Virus record (IMG/VR): IMGVR_UViG_3300008266_000263
Coordinates: 1 to 43,423 of that record
DNA: 43,423 bases
DNA from: a virus
Strand: one strand, 5' to 3'
Of the stretch, positions 31,801 through 38,508 are shown piece after piece. The notes beneath the pieces were generated by a model that was given only the letters and a program-made list of their open reading frames with translations, searched no databases and was not told the origin of the DNA. The position numbers and the translations under genes are program-made. Every line of letters begins with the position of its first letter. Within the stretch, counting starts at the first letter, position 1.

Positions 31801-32749
31801 CTCATATGAATATATACAAAAAGGAACAGTTAGAACAATAACAATAGAAACCCCAATAATACCTCCTGAACAGATTGGGGTTGGAGGATATATATTTGTT
31901 CAAGGAATAGCATTTTTTGGAGATAATGATTATTTAGATTCACTAATAACTGGGAATAGTATTAATAATTTTACAATAGCATCTAATAGAAGATTATCAT
32001 TTTATAATGATGGTGTTACCATTACTAATCCAACTTTAGAAATTATTCAAATTCCTGAACCTAACATAATAGAAATTGATTACTCTAATGGTCCATATAT
32101 TACAGCAGTAGCCAATTCATTAGATAATACCACCCCAGAAGGTGATTCTTCATTAGCCTTTGTTGTATTTACTTCATCATTTTCTAATGTTTGGGGTAAA
32201 ATATTTCCCCAAATTACAAATTCAGGATATGATTCTACGATATATCCTTTCCAACTTCCAGAAGATTATGAAGCATCAAATACATTTAGTCTTCTTTATG
32301 GAGGAGCTACATCACTTGGTAGTATATCTTTCTTCCCGTTACCCCCACCAAATCAACCACTTCTTTTACCTCCCTCACCCCCTCCACCAGGAACATTTGA
32401 TTATGAAATTAGATTTAATGCTGATGAAAACCAATCATATCCTATAGCTGGATATTACTATAATGAAGATGATAATGCTTTAATATTTATTATAGTTCGT
32501 CCAAGAACCGCTATTCTAACTTCAAATACTTCAAATGCAATTTTAGGTATTCCTAATGGTCCAGTCCCAATAGAAAATTATCAATCTTTTTTAATTAGAC
32601 GTTGGATTCCAAGAGCAGGATATATATATTTGGATGTTGATGCACCTTTAGGTAGAGGTATAGTTAAACCTGAATTTATAACTAAAGATATTCAAGATAA
32701 AATTCCTGAAATTGTTAAAGATTTAACAGACAAAGGATTAATTCAATAA
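25823..32749 (+). CDS. Very large baseplate/tail structural protein (2308 residues)
   Basis: Single uninterrupted frame of 2308 residues. Residues about 549-575 hold the most recognisable part (YHNLPYLLKKKGTLEGLRTL, then VTIYGVPDTLLRIVEYGGKD), a motif of giant structural proteins in environmental T4-like phages. Residues about 640-770 look like a concanavalin/LamG-type sandwich with GGWWSVMLKRD. Later segments are beta-rich with repeated DYYYNLQRHTLPRYDGSRTT-type patterns and a proline-rich run (PPPPNQPLLLPPSPPPP-like). It is translationally coupled to the coil protein. It probably plays the part of T4 gp7/gp10-like peripheral wedge proteins or a side appendage, but I cannot assign a T4 gene. 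Confidence 0.75.
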   Translation: MDRIVNITPLDGSNINEYQSYSSEDLNLLPYTSKNIIFDPNTDIVEFTIYDSVSNVVGYEEFYSNYSITNNQIVVDPEKDLERFSFTEGIYTVKYNFLSNLLESSPYSKFFITEISPDRTEIRLDSTTIPNNILSLLTEGLSESIRTTTNSNAYPVFYLNFGQDRLVIATNVLLDDSDSNNSTVLIKLYEPLPSEFNLKSELWLARKIADSIAYQVDIQTTFNFDDEINEFGLKLRGPNLNLNINDQINNSTEFVNYNSLFSNISTLGTGSLKYQLDSLLAEKGIEINVDYSDYSNFVHFSSAKTRLENFILKLALIEQYQYNNKLPEGATTNNYISQSQNLWLDKINSIITNFDGYEYYLYYESGSTAWPKSNSTYPYNNVLTTDTTAISSWLSSQLTIAEKYDSENKDYLLNSIPIYLIDDGSNNKMKLFVEMLGQHFDNVWIYIKDITNKYNADNRLDYGVSKDLVADILRDFGIKIYQNNFSTNDLYSSLLGITPSGSLYNISNASTILPTSEGYEYIDTFVTASATGSLFPIEDLNKEIYKRIYHNLPYLLKKKGTLEGLRTLVTIYGVPDTLLRIVEYGGKDKTNVNDWDYWYNYFSYAFDTKQQAQPLIPWLPLLRNYYNSEQAILPDTITLRFKTNGIPDTPITSQSIFVKKSNNVDTEFDFGVFLFYTGSGYLSSSYSGSIPDEYNQYGNLRFTLKRDGLPSYTSSADIYLPFFDGGWWSVMLKRDKHLAVGDDLQTVTYSLYAKNKIYNGVDGYEIGFQGSSSITIDGPNEPSWNTSWNNFSYYALPFVPFGVYMGGYINGVTQNGDIIVPSNTIFSGSFQEFRYYGNPINEITFDDYVMNPKSIEGNTTQGSGSSKDLVDFRAPLGNLLEQTYYSTNPYETYISLHPAITGSCITESFWNNINDIITNAAEYASAEYALLPNTFYFYGDPGGTVITAPDSHSNYDILYHTPGLTHTVSQTEVYYVDTPIVGLSTPNSNKIKDANSSFYGEVLSSVSSLQQNYEASQSYTKDINYLEVGFSPQNEINDDIAESLGYFDIGKYIGDPQYRFTTNNTYPDLNKLRDEYFCKYIHPYNLNDYVRLIKYFDNSLFKLIKDFVPARTSLASGLIIKPHFLERNRYQVPSVEWEKQELTASIDTAFISGGIAGGFSEFAGENPFIRNYIPDFTQSWQETIVTPLGLTTQSHTTQDEFYNGEFSGSIIQMYEEQINPFLDVSTKENLYTVTQYIGKKYKNYSAGPLPKQNGYFIVDEIIFEEKFLNPNTEPNQGEIYLFNESIDATPVQSFPNFNPTQYKNKFVKISKFNSSGDNLATSLEQATQLNILMKNGSGITNVSFPIQQITEYPTYYLYTIADPELSSILSVPIYGTLYNLSLLFLQSPTIPVNVYNNDNEIRNGDALAIGNANFIPLSALSINRIAQNQGYQFTPTINFDGFGYGNFNTSDFSYVFEKTPNVNDINIIIAGNIINTGAGTRTISLLRKNTNQLLLESEVLDSTVLTSAGFQNFFLFATLSDSSLPVENDELFLTISATNAGSVTNLNITQFEIDYKTAAQSNTPPDLIAIEPGFEIDFVNNDYNALLGNTFEIRKSQYYMDVDYSTSPTIGSSLTPINFNQLIDGIATRAQVQDYYYNLQRHTLPRYDGSRTTAAKFNEYTDGDTGYGKEIVAGNLKPFVGYYTSKGGSTPEVLKKTIINLDYIIDEDINTQVPALSDFTYNNQVQLFERDGYLYLDPDKNSALEQFAGNNKYKIYRSGEYATPILYSQTGSSTGFIPVLSFAPPGETPVGPYFTGKYNVNQTSNTLKDSLYRRNTNNSFSSQGRYGYNNFPYNSAYGGVNDNPIDNPNFPPLSGGGNSLQYPHTWNQIPLDHTQIIYQDAGLILRSPYPTGLNNNLPTSPMNRGRIDLANPVQFPNYSFKAKFTVTIKWNPQQFSTDPTNGLSPNFGIDQTNYSQYNVNNNTPLKVGFRIRGTATGWDFLDLTPEPGTPGGPSYEYIQKGTVRTITIETPIIPPEQIGVGGYIFVQGIAFFGDNDYLDSLITGNSINNFTIASNRRLSFYNDGVTITNPTLEIIQIPEPNIIEIDYSNGPYITAVANSLDNTTPEGDSSLAFVVFTSSFSNVWGKIFPQITNSGYDSTIYPFQLPEDYEASNTFSLLYGGATSLGSISFFPLPPPNQPLLLPPSPPPPGTFDYEIRFNADENQSYPIAGYYYNEDDNALIFIIVRPRTAILTSNTSNAILGIPNGPVPIENYQSFLIRRWIPRAGYIYLDVDAPLGRGIVKPEFITKDIQDKIPEIVKDLTDKGLIQ

Positions 32750-32758
32750 TATTTATAA
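32749..32758 (+). promoter_or_regulatory. Late-type promoter motif ATATTTATAA
   Basis: Exact motif overlapping the stop codon of the giant structural gene, 18 bases before the ATG at 32777. Confidence 0.5.
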
Positions 32759-32776
32759 TAAAAAAATAGTTAAAAA

Positions 32777-33433
32777 ATGGGATATTTAAATAATCAAGTA
32801 GTTACAATAGATGCTATTTTAACCACAAAAGGTAGAGAATTATTAGCACGAAATGATGGTTCTTTTAGAATTACACAATTTGGTCTAGCAGATGATGAAA
32901 TAGATTATACTCTTTATAATCCAAGTCATCCATCAGGTTCAGCTTATTATGGCCAAGCAATTGAAGGAATGCCCCTATTAGAAGCATTCCCCGATGAAAC
33001 ACAAGTTATGAAATACATGCTAACTACTTTACCTAGAGGTACATCTAAAATGCCTACAATTTCTGCGGTACCTTCTATTGTTTTAGCTCAAGGAGCTAGT
33101 CAGGTAATTTCACCTCAAACTTTAAATTATTTAGGTAATAATAGTGTTTTTGAAACTTTAGGATATAGTTTTATTATAGCTGATGTTAGAACAATGGGTA
33201 CATTTGAAGGAGTAGGTGTTAATACTTCTACTTCGTTAACATTAAATTCTACTCAAACAATAGGAACTGATTTATCTAAAACAGTTGTTGGAACTTCATT
33301 GAATTTAAGAGCTACTACTGTAAATACATTATTTGGTTCTAATCCAACTCTTCAAACTACATTAACAATAATTGGTAGAGATTCAGGAGCTAGAGTAACT
33401 ATTCCTATTACTATTACTAAAACTAATATTTAA
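32777..33433 (+). CDS. Conserved virion structural protein
   Basis: 218 residues. The N-terminal half (VVTIDAILTTKGRELLARND, FRITQFGLADDEIDYTLYNP, then AIEGMPLLEAFPDE) is a strong signature that I associate with a widespread structural protein of environmental T4-like phages, adjacent to tail-completion and neck genes. The C-terminal half is a beta domain with SLTLNSTQTIGTDLSKTVVG. It probably forms part of the tail or neck appendage. It opens the unit 32777-36704. Confidence 0.7.
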   Translation: MGYLNNQVVTIDAILTTKGRELLARNDGSFRITQFGLADDEIDYTLYNPSHPSGSAYYGQAIEGMPLLEAFPDETQVMKYMLTTLPRGTSKMPTISAVPSIVLAQGASQVISPQTLNYLGNNSVFETLGYSFIIADVRTMGTFEGVGVNTSTSLTLNSTQTIGTDLSKTVVGTSLNLRATTVNTLFGSNPTLQTTLTIIGRDSGARVTIPITITKTNI

Positions 33434-33446
33434 AAAATAATTTTTT

Positions 33447-34475
33447 ATGTCATTTAAAATTTTAGACTCAGAAGATTTTGTAGTAAGTTCTGACTCAATT
33501 GTAGCTGCTTGTTGGACTAATAATAACCCAACATTAACATCTTTTTATTCTTCTTCTACTCAGGTTGCTGGTTCCTCTGGTAATTATTATACTAATGTAT
33601 ATCAAGATGTTTCAACTAATACTAATGCAGAAATACAATTTGCTATAGCTTATGGAAATAAACAAGGTAGTGGAAGTGTTTGGTATAGTAGTATAGTACC
33701 TGAAAATTCTCCAACAAAAACAGTTTATGGACAATATAGAACTTTAGTATTAGGAGATGAAAATTCAGATTTTATCTTTGGTGGAACTACCTCTAATGAT
33801 TTTTTTGCTATATCAGTTGAACGTTCTAGATATAAAGAGTCTTTATTTCCTGGTTCTTTAAATTTAACACTATCTAGCTCTGCAGGACAAATTCAAATTA
33901 CAGACAACAGCAGAAATATTACTACACAAACATTTTTAGACTCAGGAAGAGTTTATGATTTAGTTAGTGGAAGTAATGGATCTGGAGTTTCTACCGGAAT
34001 AACATATAATGGATTATTAGGATATACTGTTTCTGGTTCTTATGGGTGGTTATTGCCTGATATTGGGGTAATTTTATTAAATCCAAAAGCATTATCATTA
34101 CCTGCAATAGATGGAGGAATTAATTTAACATTAAATACTGGAGCTAATATTGATGATCAGAATCCATCTAAATTGTTTGATGCTATTTCTACAGGAGCTA
34201 ATTTTACCTTACAAAGCCAAGAAACTATAACCTCAGATTTTATATTTGTAAGAGCTCGAAATGCTGAATTTAATTATTCAACAAATCCAAGTTTTATTTC
34301 AGGTAGTAATGGAGCTGTATTATATAATGATTTTATAAATTCTCCTCAGACATATGTAACAACTGTAGGATTATATAATGATGCTAATGAACTATTAGCG
34401 GTTGCTAAACTTTCAAGACCATTATTAAAAGATTTTACTAAAGAATCATTAATTAGAGTTAAATTAGACTTTTAA
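33447..34475 (+). CDS. Virion structural protein A, shared C-terminal domain
   Basis: 342 residues. The last 75 residues (ARNAEFNYSTNPSFISGSNG, then YVTTVGLYNDANELLAVAKL and SRPLLKD) are a common closing domain of tail/neck structural proteins and recur in the following gene. The N-terminus (SFKILDSEDFVVSSDSIVAA) and middle are beta-rich. The two genes are likely paralogues that make neighbouring layers of one virion part. Stop and next start overlap (TAATG). Confidence 0.68.
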   Translation: MSFKILDSEDFVVSSDSIVAACWTNNNPTLTSFYSSSTQVAGSSGNYYTNVYQDVSTNTNAEIQFAIAYGNKQGSGSVWYSSIVPENSPTKTVYGQYRTLVLGDENSDFIFGGTTSNDFFAISVERSRYKESLFPGSLNLTLSSSAGQIQITDNSRNITTQTFLDSGRVYDLVSGSNGSGVSTGITYNGLLGYTVSGSYGWLLPDIGVILLNPKALSLPAIDGGINLTLNTGANIDDQNPSKLFDAISTGANFTLQSQETITSDFIFVRARNAEFNYSTNPSFISGSNGAVLYNDFINSPQTYVTTVGLYNDANELLAVAKLSRPLLKDFTKESLIRVKLDF

Positions 34476-35893
34476 TGGGGGCATTTAAATCTTTTGAAGC
34501 TAAAGATATAATTTCAACTCCTTTTATTGTAAATAAAGATTTTTCATTTCATGGAGATTCTGAATTTACTGGATCAGGATTAGATAAATTTATAGGATAT
34601 AATCTAGGAGGATTATTTTCTACAGATACTTCAACAGATATATTAGATTATTCTTTAAATATATTTAAATCTGAATCATCAGTATTTTTCCCCTCCCCAG
34701 ATCAAGGAAATTTTCAACATACAATAGAAGAATTTACCATAGTAACAGATCCATCCAATTTAATGATTGGTCCTCCACAGGTACAATCTCAAATTCAAGA
34801 TACTTTTGTCTATTTTCCCCAAAATTATCATAGTACAGAATTATTTGCTACATTTTCAGGATATTTTGAATTTTTTTCTGACCCCTCAGTAAATTCATAT
34901 GAAGTATATTATACTATCCAATCATCAAATTTATCTACAGGGAATAATTATTCATTAACTTTTGATAGTTTTTTAACTCAATCTTCAAATATTGGAGGAT
35001 TATTAATAACCCATTCATTTGAAACCCCTATTAATTGGATTCCTCAAGGAGATGATTTTTTATTTATATCATATTTTTTATCTCCAAAAGATTCTCTTAA
35101 TAATTTTGTTAATACCTCAGTAACTCTTGAAAAATTAAATAATTTATTTATAATAACTTCTCAATCTTTAGCTCCTTCTGCATCAAATCCATTAACAGGA
35201 ATAAATGATACTCAATATCAAAGATTAATATATAATTCAATAAAACAATTATATTATACTAATTATATAGGTAACCCTTATCCAACTTCAAGTTTTGATA
35301 CTGGTTCTTCTATTTATACTCAATTTAATAATTATTTACAATCCTACCCATTAGATATTAGATATTTCCCCACCCAATCAGGAGCAAAAATAGGAGTTAT
35401 TAATATTCCATCTCCACTTTATGGAGAATACATAAAACCGAATTCATTTTTATATCAATCGGCCTCGGTGTATGTGTATGACGATGGTGAAGGCAATTTG
35501 CTCAACAGTATAGACAATACTAAATGCGGTAATGTGATTTATAGTCATGGATTGGCTGTTATTACTACTGCAAGTTTCATTTCTGATTTAGAAGCATTTA
35601 TTACTTCTTCTGATATAACATGTTCATTTTCAAGTAGTATGACTCTATTTGAAACTCAATATAAATGTACTATTAGAGAAAATGAATTCAATTTTTCTCA
35701 AAACCCTACAATAATCTCAGGAAGTAATGGTGAATTATATGGATTTGCTACTTCATCATATTTTGACCCTTATATAACCACTGTTGGTTTATATAATGAA
35801 AATCAAGATTTATTAGCTGTAGCTAAATTATCTCAACCTCTACCCTCAAGTAGAACAACAGATACAAATATTATAATAAGAATGGACCGATGA
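34475..35893 (+). CDS. Virion structural protein B, shared C-terminal domain
   Basis: 472 residues. It ends with RENEFNFSQNPTIISGSNGE, then YITTVGLYNENQDLLAVAKL, parallel to the protein before it. A second conserved-looking segment (SASVYVYDDGEGNLLNSIDN, then GNVIYSHGLAVIT) lies near residues 328-365 and is encoded by a GC-richer patch. Other parts are beta-rich and diverged. It probably builds tail or neck structure; the paired arrangement with 33447 suggests duplication. Its stop overlaps the next start (ATGA). Confidence 0.68.
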   Translation: MGAFKSFEAKDIISTPFIVNKDFSFHGDSEFTGSGLDKFIGYNLGGLFSTDTSTDILDYSLNIFKSESSVFFPSPDQGNFQHTIEEFTIVTDPSNLMIGPPQVQSQIQDTFVYFPQNYHSTELFATFSGYFEFFSDPSVNSYEVYYTIQSSNLSTGNNYSLTFDSFLTQSSNIGGLLITHSFETPINWIPQGDDFLFISYFLSPKDSLNNFVNTSVTLEKLNNLFIITSQSLAPSASNPLTGINDTQYQRLIYNSIKQLYYTNYIGNPYPTSSFDTGSSIYTQFNNYLQSYPLDIRYFPTQSGAKIGVINIPSPLYGEYIKPNSFLYQSASVYVYDDGEGNLLNSIDNTKCGNVIYSHGLAVITTASFISDLEAFITSSDITCSFSSSMTLFETQYKCTIRENEFNFSQNPTIISGSNGELYGFATSSYFDPYITTVGLYNENQDLLAVAKLSQPLPSSRTTDTNIIIRMDR

Positions 35894-36264
35894 AAAAGCT
35901 AACTGATATATTAAGTGAAATTAAAGTAAATACTCCCCCAGTTAATATTGCAGTAACTGAAAAAGGAGAAGAAGCAATACGACAAATGAGTTTACTTCAT
36001 AAAGCAGCTGGTTTTTTTGACTTAGAATCAGGAGATATATATGATTTAGCTGATGGTTCTCCTTCTGAACCTTTATTTTTTGCTGCTCTTAATTTATGGA
36101 TATTTTCAGATCGTTATGGTGAAGGAATGATAAAAGTAAATGGTTTAACTACTAAAAAAGAGTATTTAGATAAATATTCTAAGATTTGGGATACTGATAC
36201 AGATAATGCTGAAGATAATTTAATAAGATTTGAAAAACAAGGACTTATAGAAATAATTAGATAA
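35890..36264 (+). CDS. Hypothetical protein with possible targeting N-terminus
   Basis: 124 residues. MKKLTDILSEIKVNTPPVNI starts with a short helix and L8-S9-E10, compatible with the (L/I)xE prohead-protease signal. The rest contains TEKGEEAIRQMSLLHKAAGF and FAALNLWIFSDRYGEGMIKV, and ends with a winged-helix-like DNLIRFEKQGLIEIIR. It is coupled to the structural gene upstream, suggesting a late, possibly virion-associated or assembly role. No recognised family. Confidence 0.6.
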   Translation: MKKLTDILSEIKVNTPPVNIAVTEKGEEAIRQMSLLHKAAGFFDLESGDIYDLADGSPSEPLFFAALNLWIFSDRYGEGMIKVNGLTTKKEYLDKYSKIWDTDTDNAEDNLIRFEKQGLIEIIR

Positions 36265-36266
36265 TA

Positions 36267-36704
36267 ATGTGGTTATACGAAAATAAAGAGGTTAAATCAT
36301 TAGAAGATTTACCAGAGAAAGCTTTTGGTTTTATTTATAAAACAATAAATGTCCAAACAGGAAAATTTTATATAGGAAAAAAACAATTATTCCATACTTC
36401 AAAGAAAAAAATTGGCAAAGAACAAAAAGCCAAAAATAAACTTTTGAATATTTGGAAAGATTTTGAATATATAACTAAAGAATCCGATTGGAAAACTTAT
36501 TATGGTTCTGCTAAAGAATTAAAAGAAGATATTACTAAATTAGGTTTCGATAATTTTAAACGAAATATATTAAAAATCTGTTATTCATCAAAAGAATTAA
36601 ACTATTGGGAAACATCTTATCAATTTAAAGAAGATGTTTTATTAGTTGAATCATATTGTGATAACATAGCTGGAAGATACTTTAGAAAGGATTTTATTAA
36701 GTAA
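36267..36704 (+). CDS. GIY-YIG-like nuclease domain protein
   Basis: 145 residues. GFIYKTINVQTGKFYIGKKQ at residues 21-40 is the GIY...YIG two-strand motif, and YYGSAKELKEDITKLGFDNF with a later W-E (E115 in NYWETSYQF) matches the helix and metal-binding Glu of the family. The usual catalytic Arg is not obvious; a Lys may take its place. Proteins of this kind are found in T4-like phages as free-standing nucleases, sometimes homing. It lies between structural genes and primase and ends 38 bases before the primase start, so it may be either a mobile gene or a resident DNA-processing enzyme. Confidence 0.7.
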   Translation: MWLYENKEVKSLEDLPEKAFGFIYKTINVQTGKFYIGKKQLFHTSKKKIGKEQKAKNKLLNIWKDFEYITKESDWKTYYGSAKELKEDITKLGFDNFKRNILKICYSSKELNYWETSYQFKEDVLLVESYCDNIAGRYFRKDFIK

Positions 36705-36706
36705 AA

Positions 36707-36738
36707 CTTGACTTCCCAAAATTCTTTTTGTATCATTA
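36707..36738 (+). promoter_or_regulatory. Promoter for replication genes
   Basis: CTTG at 36707-36710, 20 bases, TATCATTA at 36731-36738, so spacing and boxes match the early class, but no GTCAT pair is visible upstream. The ATG at 36743 is 4 bases away. Confidence 0.55.
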
Positions 36739-36742
36739 TGGT

Positions 36743-37687
36743 ATGAATATAAACCATATTCTATTAAATTTAGTTATTTCTGTGTTAGGAAATGGCAAAT
36801 CCACTTCTAAGGGTAATTATGCTTTTCATTGTCCTGAGTGTGATCACCATAAACCTAAATTTGAAGTAAATTTCGATGAAACCTCACCCAATTTTCAATC
36901 ATTTAATTGCTGGGTTTGTGGATATAAAGGAAAATCACTTCTAAATTTATTTAGAAAAAGAGGGGCTAATGCTGAAAAGTTACAAGAACTTAAATCCTTA
37001 GTTAAAGTTAATTCCTTAACTAAAAACTCAGCTTATGTTTCATATAAATCAACAGTAGCTCTCCCTAAAGAATTTAAATCTCTTCTCAATACAGATAAAA
37101 ACGATATAATGGCTAGACATGCTTTAGCTTATTTAAAATCTAGAAGGATTAGTATTGAAGATATCGTTAAATATAATATAGGTTTCTGTGAGGATGGAAA
37201 ATATTCTAAAATGATTATTATCCCTTCATATGATGGACAAGGAAATTTGAATTATTTTACGGCAAGAAATTTTGATAAAAGTTCACCCAAAACATACTCC
37301 AATCCTGATGTATCAAAAGATATAATACCTTTTGAACTTTTTATCAATTGGAATGTTCCTATTATAATATGTGAAGGAACCATGGATGCTATTACTATTA
37401 AACGGAATTCTATTCCTTTATTAGGAAAAGTAATTCATCCTAAATTAATGACTAAAATAGTTACTTCACAAGTACAAAAAATATATATAGCTTTAGATAA
37501 AGATGCAATTAAAAAGGCATTAGATTTCTGCGAAGTTCTAATGAACGAAGGTAAAGAAGTTTATTTAGTGGAAATTGACGGGAAAGACCCAAACTATCTT
37601 GGATTTGAAAAATTTACCAAGATATTACACAATGTACAGCCTTTAACTTTTTCGAAGTTATTGGAAAAAAAATTATCATTAGTATGA
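36743..37687 (+). CDS. DNA primase, gp61-like
   Basis: 314 residues. Zinc-binding C30-x2-C33 (HCPECDHHKPKFE) and C56-x2-C59 (CWVCGYKGKS), then a TOPRIM domain with E211 in VPIIICEGTMDAIT and D252/D254 in IYIALDKDA, plus VYLVEIDGKDPNYLG. This is the DnaG/gp61 architecture; it makes RNA primers for lagging-strand synthesis with the helicase. The frame is open to a TTG at 36728, but that lies inside the promoter, so the ATG at 36743 is chosen. The stop overlaps the start of the nuclease gene (ATGA). Confidence 0.87.
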   Translation: MNINHILLNLVISVLGNGKSTSKGNYAFHCPECDHHKPKFEVNFDETSPNFQSFNCWVCGYKGKSLLNLFRKRGANAEKLQELKSLVKVNSLTKNSAYVSYKSTVALPKEFKSLLNTDKNDIMARHALAYLKSRRISIEDIVKYNIGFCEDGKYSKMIIIPSYDGQGNLNYFTARNFDKSSPKTYSNPDVSKDIIPFELFINWNVPIIICEGTMDAITIKRNSIPLLGKVIHPKLMTKIVTSQVQKIYIALDKDAIKKALDFCEVLMNEGKEVYLVEIDGKDPNYLGFEKFTKILHNVQPLTFSKLLEKKLSLV

Positions 37688-38463
37688 ATAAAGGAGAAAA
37701 TGTGTTTAAACAAAAACACTTAATCCTAGAAAACGAATCTAGGCAGATAAATTTTCTAGATCAACGATTCTATCAACACAAAAATGAATACTACCCATCA
37801 GTTACTCATATTTTATCTTACTTTCCAAAAGGTAAATTTTTTGAAGATTGGTTAAAAGATGTAGGTCATAATGCCGATTTTATAGCTAGAAAAGCAGCAG
37901 ATGAAGGAACACAAGTACATACATTAGCTGAAAAATACTTAGAAGGTGAAGAAATTACTTGGATAGATGATAGAGGAAATGCTAAATACTCTTTGAAAGT
38001 TTGGCAAATGTTTCTAAAATTTGTCGAATTTTGGGAAACAGTAAAACCAAAACTTATATCCTCAGAAATCCATTTATTTTCTGAAGAATTTAAAATTGCA
38101 GGAACATGCGATTTAGTAGTAGAAATAAATGATCAGATATGGATTTTAGATATAAAAACTTCTAATAGTATTCATACGTCTTATGATCTACAGACTTCGG
38201 CTTATGCTAAATGTTATGAAGAACGTAAAGGAGTTAAAGTTGATAGAGCAGGAATAATTTGGTTAAAGTCAACAAAAAGAGGACCAGATAATTCAGGTAA
38301 AAGAATTCAAGGAAAAGGATGGGAATTATTTGAATCCCCTAGATCGATAGATGATAATTTTAGAATTTTCATGAATGTATATGAATTATTTAAATTGGAA
38401 AGTCCTTATGATAAACCAATTTCTCAATTCTATCCAACATCTATTAAACTTAAGACAGAATGA
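37684..38463 (+). CDS. PD-(D/E)XK nuclease, RecB/Cas4-like
   Basis: 259 residues with the full motif series: H79 in GTQVHTLAEKYL, D143 in IAGTCDLVVEI, D156-x-K158 in IWILDIKTSN, and Q170...Y174 in DLQTSAYAKCYEE. This is the RecB-like nuclease core common in phage replication modules; the lack of a helicase domain and the small size fit a stand-alone exonuclease for recombination or host-DNA degradation. It is translationally coupled to primase. The target DNA cannot be told from the sequence. Confidence 0.85.
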   Translation: MNKGENVFKQKHLILENESRQINFLDQRFYQHKNEYYPSVTHILSYFPKGKFFEDWLKDVGHNADFIARKAADEGTQVHTLAEKYLEGEEITWIDDRGNAKYSLKVWQMFLKFVEFWETVKPKLISSEIHLFSEEFKIAGTCDLVVEINDQIWILDIKTSNSIHTSYDLQTSAYAKCYEERKGVKVDRAGIIWLKSTKRGPDNSGKRIQGKGWELFESPRSIDDNFRIFMNVYELFKLESPYDKPISQFYPTSIKLKTE

Positions 38464-38486
38464 TATTATTGGAATTCAATCCAACC

Positions 38487-38496
38487 ATATTTATTA
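38487..38496 (+). promoter_or_regulatory. Late-type promoter motif variant
   Basis: ATATTTATTA, 12 bases before the ATG at 38509. This separates the nucleotidyltransferase pair from the replication genes and suggests late expression, as expected for packaged proteins. Confidence 0.5.
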
Positions 38497-38508
38497 CAAA
38501 ATTAAGGA

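Noticed and set aside
32160-32447. Plus-strand alternative frame inside the 2308-residue gene
   Set aside because: The main frame runs through it without interruption; its composition (His- and Leu-rich) is typical of a shifted frame.
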